Positions 32,602 through 41,868 of a stretch of DNA of 64,000 bases are shown in pieces (positions within the stretch are counted from its first letter, which is position 1; every line of letters starts with the position of its first letter). A program made the position numbers and the translations under genes. The stretch is from assembly GCF_026262505.1 (NCBI RefSeq), contig NC_067206.1, forward strand, positions 15,310,205-15,374,204. Reading direction: 5' to 3'. The stretch is from Trichomonas vaginalis G3 (Eukaryota > Parabasalia > Trichomonadida > Trichomonadidae). The notes beneath the pieces are model-generated. The model was not told the origin of the DNA. It did no database searches and saw only the letters and a program-made list of their open reading frames with translations.

Positions 32602-33777
32602 TGTTGTGCATGAAAATTCGGTTCACTTCACTTTTGACAAAAGTGACAAGTTTACATGACAAAAATAGTTTACATGGCAAAAATATATAAGGTATTTTTT
32701 TAAAAGTAGTTATCTTTATATATAAAAATAAAACTTTTGATATATTTGAGTAAATGATTTATTAATTTATTTATTTATTTTTTTTAAATCAAATCATATA
32801 AATATATATATATATAATAGTGAAATAGAACAAGAGATAATTATTGATGATTAAATTGTAGACGAGGATAAAAGTTTGATAAATTAATAAAATTAGTGTG
32901 GAATCAGACAAATTTCGGGTTGTTTGGGAAGGAATTGTTGGCTATGATGTACTGATTCATGATCAGTACATCATAGCCAACAATTCCTTATACAAAGTTC
33001 AAAAACTTGGGTGCAATCAGAACTGATTGCACCCAAGTTTTTGAACTTTCTCGAGGGAATGAAAGGGTAAGAGGTATACATTATGAATATATACCTCTTA
33101 CCCTTCCATTCCCTCTCTGACAGCGGGAAACTTTGTCTGAATGTTAAACTATTCAGACAAAGTTTCCCACTGTTTGCGAAGGAATTGTTGGCTATGATGT
33201 ACTGATTCATGATCAGTACATCATAGCCAACAATTCCTTATATAAAGTTCAAAAACTTGGTGCAATCAGTTCTGATTGCACCCAAGTTTTTGAACTTTCT
33301 CGAGGGAATGAAAGGGTAAGAGGTATACATTATGAATATATATACCTCTTACCCTTCCATTCCCTCTCTGACAGCGGGAAACTTTGTCTGAATGTTAAAC
33401 TATTCAGACAAAGTTTCCCACTGTTTGCGAAGGAATTGTTGGCTATGATGTACTGATTCATGATCAGTACATCATAGCCAACAATTCCTTATATAAAGTT
33501 CAAAAACTTGGGTGCAATCAGAACTGATTGCACCCAAGTTTTTGAACTTTCTCGAGGGAATGAAAGGGTAAGAGGTATACATTATGAATATATATGCCGT
33601 AATATAAATCTGATTTTCATTTGGCAGATCCACTTCTTGTCTTTCCATTTTTTTGAATCAATTTATACAAATAAACTTATAAAACACAAAATTATTATTT
33701 TATAATATAATTCTTAGATAATACATCCGATATGTAAAGTGTCAAAAATGAATTGAACCGAATTTTCATGCATTACA
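32602..33777 (-). mobile_element. IS481-like non-autonomous element with P palindromes, in the virus-like element
   Basis: The ends are TGTTGTGCATGAAAATTCGG and, inverted, TGTAATGCATGAAAATTCGG. A 15-bp target duplication, GTCCATCCATCCTTG, lies at 32587-32601 and 33778-33792. It is 1176 bp long with no gene. It carries the P array 32931-33590. Confidence 0.93.
32931..33590 (-). repeat. P-type palindrome array (about 2.5 cassettes, reverse orientation)
   Basis: P2, P1, P4 and P3 follow one another as expected for the reverse orientation. P1 loops read CAGAACTG at about 33018 and 33523 but CAGTTCTG at about 33266, so one of the three is inverted relative to its neighbours. Confidence 0.9.
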
Positions 33778-34028
33778 GTCCATCCATCCTTGAACTTTTC
33801 CTCTTGTTTCAGGATTTGGAATAAGATTTGTTGCATCTCGTGCTACATCCCAACCTTTCTGTACAGTTTGTATAATAGGTTGTGCTTTCTCTTTCAGTAT
33901 ACCTAATGTACTCAAAATCTTCCTTCCAATTCCAAATGCACCTCTGGCTATTGTTCCCACTGCGGGTAAAAATCTAGATGCGACTCCTGCTAATGCGCCA
34001 AATAAACCCATTTCTTATGGGTTAAAAA

Positions 34029-34990
34029 ATGACGAATCCAAACAAGGACCCCTATGTTTCTAAAGCGACAAAGAAAGCACTCATGGTAAAAATCTTTAGT
34101 TCAACACCAACTGCTTGGTTTATGGATATCTTGGAAAACATTCCGAGAGTTAGAACAGATGGACCACCATACTGGTTAATATTTGTTGTCAAAACACAAG
34201 ATACTGTGAAGCCATACCATTATGGTCCAAAATATTTTAGATGTGAAAACTGCTTTGACAATATTCGTTGACAATACCATCCAACAAAACTGACATCTGA
34301 CTGTGAAAGTTCTTTCAAATCAGATGATGTAAAAAACTATCTGCGTTCAAAAAATGTAAACCAATATTTCATTGTCGACCAAAACCATTCTGCTCTTGGT
34401 GTCATTGACGGTTGTATAAAAATGTTAAGAGACTTAAACCAACCACAAGGTGGTGAAGCAAATGAAATGTCATATGACGACAAGTATAGACACTTCTCCA
34501 TGGCAAAGATGAGACAAGTTTTAAATATTTACAATAACCGTAAACAAAAAGGTTTGGGAAACCACTCCCCCGAAGAAATGAAAAACAACCCTGACTTAGA
34601 GAAAGACTATATATTTAATAATTTAGTCAAAAGAGACAAACAAGAAAGAATCCGGGCTTCAAACTTCAGAAAGGTGACAAAGTAAAAATAGAAATACCTA
34701 AACGCGACCCATATGAAAATACTATTGACTATGACAACAATGGGAACCCGATAGGTACTCACATTCGTGTTCGTAAAAATAGAAGAGAAAGTATACAAGA
34801 GAATATTATGAAGTTTTAGGCAAACATGGCAAAATGTACACACTGCAAGCAGAAGATAAAACTACTATTGCCAGACCCCGTTTCAAACTTGTCAAAGTTC
34901 AAGGTGGTATACTTTCAAAGACCGTTCCTAACAAATATAAGACAACTCCTGACGAATATGCTAAAGAAGTTGAAAATGACGACTAAGCAT
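34029..34990 (+). pseudogene. Virus-like element part: Polinton-type retroviral-like integrase
   Basis: Recognisable are the first-Asp region (TAWFMDILENIPRV...PYWLIFVV), a central ALGVIDGCIKMLRDL segment, QVLNIYNNRKQKGLGNHSPE near the end of the core, and a basic SH3/chromo-like tail (VKIEIPKRDPY). These match Maverick/Polinton c-integrases, which insert the element into host DNA. It differs from the IS481-like transposases elsewhere in the window. Confidence 0.7.
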
Positions 34991-35011
34991 TTCTATACCA
35001 TGCGTAAACTG

Positions 35012-36313
35012 TCATGTAAGGTGGCATGTATTCTTTACTTTGTCCCGTTGTTTGGTATATCCTGTAACGCGATGTGTATGGTTTCCATCTCCCTGAGTGT
35101 TACCCCAGAAACAATTTATAGCAAACTGAACATTGTCTTTAACATCATATCCTTTACCTTTTGTCATTGCTGACCAATCCCAAAATTTATGCTTATGCCA
35201 ACCTGCTTGAGATGTACTTAAATCTATGTAGTGACTGTGTGCAGGTAAATTTTCACCTGAAATCGTTTTACTTCCCCCTGTTTCCTTTGAAGAGTTTGCA
35301 CAATACAAAAACCTGTCGACTATTTGAGTCCAAGTTCCAAAACCCAGAACTGTTTCTGGATTTGTTGAGTTCATTGACGTATAAATAGAGCCTATAGGAT
35401 ATAATGTTTGAAGTATTTCTGTCTTTAATGTTTGAAGCTCTGTTTTGTCTGCTTTCTTGTCTAACATTGCGGGTAGTTCATATGCTTCAAAGTTTCTGGC
35501 ATGATCTTCGATATTCCTGCAACTGTTATCTAAATTGTTAAGAGTATCTTTTACGCTTGTACTCGGATTCTCTAAAGGTGCACTTGAACCAAGGTCAAAG
35601 TTCAATATTATGTCGTCTGCTGTAAAAGTTGTAAAACTTGTATGTGTATGAGTCTTATTTGCTTTCTTCTCTAACTCATCGTTAACATAAGTTTTATCTG
35701 CTTTAAGGTCTAAACATCCTGAAACCCATCCTGTATCAGCTTTAGTTTTTAAAATCTTCGATGTCCATTCATGATACCATTCAGCCCTTTCTTTAATTTC
35801 ATTATCTTTTTCATCCACATATTCCTTATCCGCCTTCTTCACTAACACACTAGCCATAAGTCCCTTATCTACCTTATTTTCAAGGCTAACGTTTAAGTCT
35901 GTTATTTCAGATATAGAATGTATATGAGTCTTTTTAGAATATTCGTTTTCAGCTCTTGTCACTTCACTTGACATTTTATTGTCAACATATGTTTTGTCTG
36001 CTAGTTCAGGATGAGTATGTTCTTTTGTTGCATAAGCATTGTTAGCTCTTTCTGCTTCTTTTGTTATTGCATCGTCTACATATTCTTTGTCAGCTTTGTT
36101 GTCAACATCTGCTTTCAAAAGAAGTTCATTTATAGGTTTCTCGTTTAAAGTTCCTTTTGTTGGATTTATACAGACAGTATGGTTCTTATTGTCTTGAAAC
36201 AGAAACTCATCTGTCATTGGGTTTAATGTCAGTTTTAAGTTTCCTTCTTTCAATGACTCAGATATCTTAGAATAGTTTGAAAAGTTTGTTGTGTTCTTAT
36301 TTAGAGCTTGCAT
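35012..36313 (-). CDS. Virus-like element part: phage tail-fibre-like protein, 433 aa
   Basis: The start is chosen at ATG 36313 (MQALNKNTTNFSNYSK). The body has repeated KADKEYVD / HTHxxxxxD motifs like the trimeric shafts of phage fibres. The C-terminal domain LYPIGSIYTSMNSTNPETVL...GTWTQIVDRFL...ENLPAHSH matches the receptor-binding/gp10-like tip of tail fibres. The frame is open. It was probably a host-attachment fibre. It is convergent with the integrase and divergent from 36385. Confidence 0.75.
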   Translation of the reverse strand: MQALNKNTTNFSNYSKISESLKEGNLKLTLNPMTDEFLFQDNKNHTVCINPTKGTLNEKPINELLLKADVDNKADKEYVDDAITKEAERANNAYATKEHTHPELADKTYVDNKMSSEVTRAENEYSKKTHIHSISEITDLNVSLENKVDKGLMASVLVKKADKEYVDEKDNEIKERAEWYHEWTSKILKTKADTGWVSGCLDLKADKTYVNDELEKKANKTHTHTSFTTFTADDIILNFDLGSSAPLENPSTSVKDTLNNLDNSCRNIEDHARNFEAYELPAMLDKKADKTELQTLKTEILQTLYPIGSIYTSMNSTNPETVLGFGTWTQIVDRFLYCANSSKETGGSKTISGENLPAHSHYIDLSTSQAGWHKHKFWDWSAMTKGKGYDVKDNVQFAINCFWGNTQGDGNHTHRVTGYTKQRDKVKNTCHLT

Positions 36314-36384
36314 AATGAGTTGTCGGTTGTTTGTATTTCTCTTATGGAAGCAATATCTTTCGACATTTTTATTATAGATAAAAT

Positions 36385-37233
36385 ATGCTTCCAATAGAAA
36401 AAGAAAATTCAAGAGTTGCTACAACTAAACCATTAGATGAACTTTTTACTAATGTCGGTCAAAAGTTTGAGACAGAGACCGTAAAGCATGAAGGCTATCG
36501 TTTTGACTACCCATTAAGATGGCTAAGAGACCCATCTGTCACAAAAGCTATTGGCTTTCGTAGAATGAAGTTCATTTCAGAAGCCATACATGGTTTCCCA
36601 TTTACGGTCGGTTTTGAAGTTCGATACTATAACAAAGAAAAACGTATGTATGAGAAATTTGAACAGGGAAAACTTTTACAAGTTAGTTTGCTTGTAAACT
36701 TAGAAACAACTCTTCAAGCTTTTCAAGAAAAAATAAACGATATCTATATCGAATATGCAAACCAGTATAACATTGACGAAGGAGAATACCATCTCGATAT
36801 TATTTATGACAGGAAAAATGCAACTGTTAAAATCAATAAAATAGAAGACCTTGGAGAAAACGTTTATATTTCTACAAAATATAACAACTTGGCATGGTAT
36901 AGATTTATGAGGATGTTAAATCAGCCTGCAGCATATCCAGTACACCCAGACTTTTATGAAGTCGAAAACCCTAATGGAACATATGAAAATGTTTTCGACC
37001 CAGCTGCTATTATTGTTCATGCTTCATTTTCTGGCGCCCAGAACTCTTTCTTATGCTTGGCAAATGACTTTTACGAAAAACCTACAAAGTTATATGAACC
37101 GCCGAGTGGAAGTATTTCAGACTTTCAAGTATGGTTTACTACAGATGGAAGAAAAAGAATAATTCCATTATACCATGCGTTTTACTTAGAACTTAGTTTC
37201 ATATACAACTACTATCGAACGATAAAAATATAA
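36385..37233 (+). CDS. Virus-like element part: 282-aa beta-rich protein
   Basis: An open frame from MLPIEKENSRVATTKPLDEL to IYNYYRTIKI. It has a mixed alpha/beta look and many aromatic residues. It is a paralogue of 30400-31200. It could be a structural (penton or minor capsid) protein; no decisive motif is visible. Confidence 0.55.
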   Translation: MLPIEKENSRVATTKPLDELFTNVGQKFETETVKHEGYRFDYPLRWLRDPSVTKAIGFRRMKFISEAIHGFPFTVGFEVRYYNKEKRMYEKFEQGKLLQVSLLVNLETTLQAFQEKINDIYIEYANQYNIDEGEYHLDIIYDRKNATVKINKIEDLGENVYISTKYNNLAWYRFMRMLNQPAAYPVHPDFYEVENPNGTYENVFDPAAIIVHASFSGAQNSFLCLANDFYEKPTKLYEPPSGSISDFQVWFTTDGRKRIIPLYHAFYLELSFIYNYYRTIKI

Positions 37234-37237
37234 TTTT

Positions 37238-37483
37238 TTAATATACCGGTTGTGGTGTTGGATTTGGTTGCCAACTTGACTGTGGTGCAGGTTCAGGCTG
37301 TTGTATAACAGGAGCTTGCTCTTCTGGTTCAGGGTCTTTAGGTATAATACCAACAAACTGACCTACTCTTTTACCAATATTTTTGACTCCGTTCCAAATT
37401 CCTCTTCCTACGGTTTTTATTCCATTCCATATACCTCTTCCAACATTTCGAAAGAAGTTTCCTATCTTACTGAAGAAACCCAT
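37238..37483 (-). CDS. Virus-like element part: 81-aa basic amphipathic protein
   Basis: It begins MGFFSKIGNFFRNVGRGIWN and repeats a GRGIWNGxK unit, then a Pro/Gln tail. It is similar in style to the MGLFGALAG protein. Likely a small virion or membrane-active protein (inference). It ends 5 bp from the convergent gene. Confidence 0.55.
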   Translation of the reverse strand: MGFFSKIGNFFRNVGRGIWNGIKTVGRGIWNGVKNIGKRVGQFVGIIPKDPEPEEQAPVIQQPEPAPQSSWQPNPTPQPVY

Positions 37484-37500
37484 TTTACTATATGTAAAAT

Positions 37501-37865
37501 CTAATGTCCGCCTAGTCTCTTACGTTTCCTGTTGAGTTCCATAGCATTCTTTAACTGGAGCTCATACATTCTGTTTCTCCTCTGGTAGAAAACATATTCT
37601 GGGTCAACTCCTGTGTTCGCGTCATCTGCATAAAGTTGTTTATATCCCACTTCAGGGTTTGTATAAAACTCTTTCCATCTCATATTTGCATACCATGGTG
37701 GCAAACCTAACGCAGCGTCATTTGACATGGCAGTTTTGCATTTGTACATCTGTTGGCACTTGACCATAGTTTGCCATTGCAGTTTGTATTCTAACTTCAT
37801 TTGGAATATTCTCTGGGTTTGGTTGTCCAGGTTGCTGTGCATTCGCTAAGTTCTGTGCGTCCATT
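37501..37865 (-). pseudogene. Virus-like element part: small protein region
   Basis: The coding is rich in Tyr, Met and charged residues (AALGLPPWYANMRWKEFYTN) and ends RKRKRLGGH. The role is unknown. It lies directly downstream of the small membrane protein. Confidence 0.4.
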
Positions 37866-37887
37866 TAATATTAGATAAAAATATCTC

Positions 37888-38019
37888 TTACGAGTACATA
37901 TACTGAACATTTGCAGGCATTGGTTCATCTTCATATTCTCTGTACTTTTCTGCCACGTCAAATAAATAAATTACACAATGGAAAAAACCTAAAACTAACA
38001 ATCCGATTTCAAACCACAT
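37888..38019 (-). CDS. Virus-like element part: 43-aa single-membrane-span protein
   Basis: ATG at 38019 gives MWFEIGLLVLGFFHCVIYLF, one hydrophobic helix, then a charged tail ending NVQYMYS. Small membrane proteins like this are common beside virion genes. The function is not known. Confidence 0.5.
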   Translation of the reverse strand: MWFEIGLLVLGFFHCVIYLFDVAEKYREYEDEPMPANVQYMYS

Positions 38020-38121
38020 TTACTTACTAATAAAATTTCTTTATTGTGACACTTTCTCCGGTTTATAGGACCTCTCTCATATTCTATCTTGTCATATATA
38101 AACTCATAGTCATGTATGTCC

Positions 38122-39012
38122 TCAGGTCAGGTAAGTGGGGCCTCCAGGCACTTCGTGCCCTCTAGCCCTGAAGATGAAACAGAAATGGTTTCACCGGGGA
38201 CTAATACCAAGTTTCCTTCCCAGTAGTCTTGACCATTGCTAAAGAATATGCAAACCAATTCTTCGAATACAATTTCTTGTCCACTTTTGCGTTGGAAAAT
38301 GACTCTTACACGGTCACCTGGAATGACTCCATCTTTTTCGTTGTCTTCATTCTGTAACGAAATAGTACGAACGAGGAAATGGTTGACAATTTCAACTTGG
38401 AATTCGCAAGGAGTTGTGCGAAAAACCCAGCCAACATTTTCGGCTCCGTACTCGTCAACTAGTTCATCCTCGTCATAGCTGTACGAGTACGGAGTGAAGT
38501 TTATGGCTGCACGGGCAAATTGAATTTAAATTGGGCTGCGTAAGGTAGGAAGCAACTGGTTGAAGAGTCGTTCTTGAAGTACTCTTACAAGAGTGGGACA
38601 ATAGCGGACAAGTTCGTCTGCATATTGAATTGAATTCGAACAAATTTGTTCGAATTGGACTGTCGCCGAAACTAGTTGACGAGTACGGAGCCGAAAATGT
38701 TGGCTGGGTTTTTCGCACAACTCCTTGCGAATTCCAAGTTGAAATTGTCAACCATTTCCTCGTTCGTACTATTTCGTTACAGAATGAAGACAACGAAAAA
38801 GATGGAGTCATTCCAGGTGACCGTGTAAGAGTCATTTTCCAACGCAAAAGTGGACAAGAAATTGTATTCGAAGAATTGGTTTGCATATTCTTTAGCAATG
38901 GTCAAGACTACTGGGAAGGAAACTTGGTATTAGTCCCCGGTGAAACCATTTCTGTTTCATCTTCAGGGCTAGAGGGCACGAAGTGCCTGGAGGCCCCACT
39001 TACCTGACCTGA
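38122..39012. repeat. 343-bp inverted repeat at the right end of the virus-like element
   Basis: Arms 38122-38464 and 38670-39012 are near-identical inverse copies around a 205-bp spacer. Each arm starts outside with TCAGGTCAGGTAAGTGGGGC and carries the GC-rich hairpin and part of a coding stretch (seen in 38630-39007, RVIFQRKSGQEIVFEELVCI). The spacer has GAATTCGAACAAATTTGTTC. Confidence 0.92.
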
Positions 39013-39137
39013 AGAATTCTTCCATCTGTTAAAGGGACATTTTGGAGAACGGTTTCGACGTTAATACCGCTTTGAATTTGTTGATTAGCTTGATTTAACC
39101 ATTCTAAATCAATTAAATCGAAGATTCTACCACTCAT
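39013..39137 (-). pseudogene. Integrase-type transposase N-terminus, truncated
   Basis: ATG 39137 gives MSGRIFDLIDLEWLNQANQQ and continues IQSGINVETVLQNVPLTDGRI up to the end of the inverted repeat. It is homologous to the N-termini at 11728 and 59706. The virus-like element borders it, and a 41-bp piece of it is repeated at 14062-14102. Confidence 0.65.
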
Positions 39138-39291
39138 TGGAAAATTATAAGTTTTGAAAAAACCGTAAATCATTATTGAATCTAAAAATATTTATGTACA
39201 AAAAGTCGGTATATATTCTATAATTATTTAAAATAATGAAAAAGTTGATTTGTGAATCATTGAAATAGTAATGCTGTTATATATATATATC

Positions 39292-40339
39292 TCATACCGA
39301 AATGGCTCACAAAAAAGGTGACATTTTTGGCGCCAATAATTTGATTTTTCTGATTCTTTCTATTTAGATATATTTATTTAATATTCATATTCCTTTATAT
39401 TGCCTCATATTATTTCCCATTTTTAATCATATTATACAAATCTTTAATAATTTTTAATGTTTTGAGCTTCAAAATCTTGTTCTAACTATTTTCATTCATA
39501 TATCCTAGAAAAAAATAAAAAGTTTTTTAGAAATAAAAATGTTTGTATGTAAAGTATTGAAAATATTCTAGAAGAGAAGACATTCTCCAGAAGAGATTGA
39601 TATTGATTGGCTTTGTGAAGCCATCACAAAATCAAATAATGGAGTTAAGTTAACTGATATTTGCGCGAAAGCTAAAATAAATCATGAAGGCAGAGTTATA
39701 TATAATCATACTATCTTAAAGTATTCCTAGAAATTTCCAAAATTAACCGAAATATAACTGTACAGAATTACTATTTTCGAGATAAAATTCATATGGAAAT
39801 ACTAATTCATAACGCTTTATGTTATATAAAATTTAATTTATAAAAATTTCAAAATAAATCAAATTTAACACAATGAATATAACTGCAATCGAGGTTTTTG
39901 ACGATTGATTCTTACGAGAAGTTTTCCAAACTTTGAGTTAATGTCTTGACATTAACTCAAAGTTTGGAAGTCAATTAAGGGGAATTGTAGGCTATGAGGT
40001 ACTGATTATATATCAGTGCCTCATAGCCTGCAATTCCCATTAGAAATCGGAGAAACTTTGTCCGCATAACTTATGATGCGGACAAAGTTTCTCCCATTTC
40101 TACTTAGAATGAAAGGGCAAGAGGTATATAGATACACTATATATCTCTTGCCCTTTCCTTCTTACCTAAAGACTTCCAATCTTATTTTTTTTCAATTTTT
40201 CCCCTAAATTTAAATCTTATATAATATAAATAAAATGCATAATATCAATCACAAAAATTATTGTTTATTTTTTTAATTAAAATTGCCGCGCAATTTAAGG
40301 TTTTCTGTCACTTTTTTGTGAGCCATTTCGGTACGAAAC
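39292..40339 (+). mobile_element. ACCGAAA-family non-autonomous element, 1048 bp
   Basis: The left end is CTCATACCGAAATGGCTCAC and the right end, inverted, GTTTCGTACCGAAATGGCTC, each followed by AAAAAAG and GTGACA, then a GGCGCC or GCGC word. There is no gene. It carries a four-hairpin cassette at 39925-40170. A relative starts at 63350. The superfamily is unknown to me. Confidence 0.75.
39925..40170 (+). repeat. Diverged P-like four-palindrome cassette
   Basis: Four inverted repeats stand in order: CCAAACTTTGAGTTAATGTC and its inverse (P1 position), GGGAATTGTAGGCTATGAGG with loop ACTGATTATATATCAG (P2-like), GAGAAACTTTGTCCGCAT (P3-like) and GAAAGGGCAAGAGGTATATA (P4-like). The sequence differs clearly from P but order and pairing are kept. 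Confidence 0.88.
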
Positions 40340-40360
40340 AATGCTGTTATATATATATAT

Positions 40361-40768
40361 CAGATGATATAAGATGATTTTTTTAAATAAAAAATAAAAT
40401 TTAATTTTTTAATTGTTAAAATAAGAATAGTAAGCTTGACAAGTAATTTAAGTTTTTGCTTTGTAAAGTTATTTGGTTGGCAAATGCATTGTGTCACTTT
40501 TTGTTTGAGTTCACTTTCCGTAATTTGTCTTATGATATCAGAAAACGAAATAGCCAAAGTTAACTGACATTGAAATCTTGAAATTTATAGTAAATCTATT
40601 CGCAATATTGTAATGTACCGAAATAATTCCCCAAAAGTGATAGAAAAGTGACATTAAATGATTTTTGGAGCCAAAATTTTAATACTTAAGATTCAAAAAA
40701 TCAAATATGAATAAAAATTCATTTAGAGATTTATCATATAATATGAGAAAAATGTAATTTTTTTGTTC
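40361..40768. other. AT-rich stretch with a possible truncated ACCGAAA-type end
   Basis: No gene is supported. TGTGTCACTTTTTG (about 40490) and GTACCGAAATAATTCC...AAAAGTGACATT (about 40613-40655) look like internal pieces of element ends; the partner ends were not found. Confidence 0.35.
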
Positions 40769-41868
40769 TGTAATAAACAGAAATTCATCAAAAGTGACAG
40801 CTCTCAATTTTTTGACATTTGTAAATTCTAAATTGAATGAGAAAAATGAAATAATACTAAGCATAATACAATATTCTAGATTTAATTATAATTAGGAAAA
40901 AGTTAGTTTTGAGAGTACTTTTCATAGGCATATAGAATGAAATCTTCTGAAAAATAATATCACATAAACTCATATTATTTTCTAATATATAACTATTTTA
41001 TATAAAAATCAAATTCAATGATCTTAAAAGCGAAGGATAAACCTCAAAATTTACGAATATAATGAGTGGGAATATAATGCTTATCTATCATAAAACCATA
41101 TGAAATATCAATTTTTGCTTTACGCCTAATTTTTGACGACAATTAGCAAAAAATGTTAAATGTTAACACTCAGTCCATTTGAATATGAAAAATAAAATTG
41201 ACTTTGATTAAATGTTTTTATTTATCATGCAATTCTTCTTGCGACCAAAGATTTGAATAAAATTTCAAAAAATAAGATAGCTTAAAAAATAATGTACGGT
41301 AGTGTTTACTAATAGATGAATAGTATATAAATTCTATTAAAATGGATTTGATCCAAAAAAAATATATAAAATTTGATCATAAATAAAATCGTTTTAAATT
41401 ACTTCTTCATTTAAATTATAACAATTATTTTTGATTTTATATTTTTTGGATCAAATCCATTTTAATAGAATTTATATGCTATTCATCTATTAGTAAACAC
41501 TACCGTATATTATTTTTAAGCTATCTTATTTTTTGAAATTTTATTCAAATCTTTGGTCGCAAGAAGAATTGCATGATAAATAAAAACATTTAATCAAAGT
41601 CAATTTTATTTTTCATATTCAAATGGACTGAGTGTTAACATTTAACATTTTTTGCTAATTGTCGTCAAAAATTAGGCGTAAAGCAAAAATTGATATTTCA
41701 TATGGTTTTATGATAGATAAGCATTATATTCCCACTCATTATATTCGTAAATTTTGAGGTTTATCCTTCGCTTTTAAGATCATTGAATTTGATTTTTATA
41801 TAAAATAGTTATATATTAGAAAATAATATGAGTTTATGTGATATTATTTTTCAGAAGATTTTGTGTTC

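Larger units (their letters stand above)
32410..34011 (-). pseudogene. Virus-like element part: amphipathic virion-like protein, split by a transposon
   Basis: It begins MGLFGALAGVASRFLPAVGT, a glycine-rich amphipathic helix followed by basic residues, reminiscent of membrane-active minor capsid proteins such as adenovirus protein VI (inference from composition). An IS481-like element (32602-33777) sits within it at a WMD-coding site. Confidence 0.5.
14169..39012. mobile_element. Polinton/Maverick-like virus-like element (fossil), about 24.8 kb
   Basis: The boundaries are taken from related GC-rich hairpin motifs facing inward at both ends (TAGCCCTGAAGATG side at 14201, and inverted at about 38958). 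Recognised parts are a coiled-coil/Pro-Gln-rich protein, capsid-like beta-rich proteins, SF3 helicase, packaging ATPase, Polinton-type integrase, a fibre-like protein, small amphipathic virion-like proteins and large intergenic repeats. I see no protein-primed DNA polymerase. The element is broken, with on the order of ten or more lesions across its genes plus two inserted DNA transposons (28266-28897, 32602-33777). It predates those two insertions. The exact ends and any short target duplication are not certain. Confidence 0.8.
39271..40360. repeat. 21-bp direct repeat flanking the ACCGAAA element
   Basis: AATGCTGTTATATATATATA plus T occurs at 39271-39291 and 40340-40360, exactly bordering the element. 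It looks like an unusually long target duplication, although the TA-run part is low complexity. Confidence 0.65.

Noticed and set aside
38236-38478. Separate gene on the left arm of the 343-bp inverted repeat
   Set aside because: It is the inverse copy of sequence in 38670-39012 read out of frame; no independent support.
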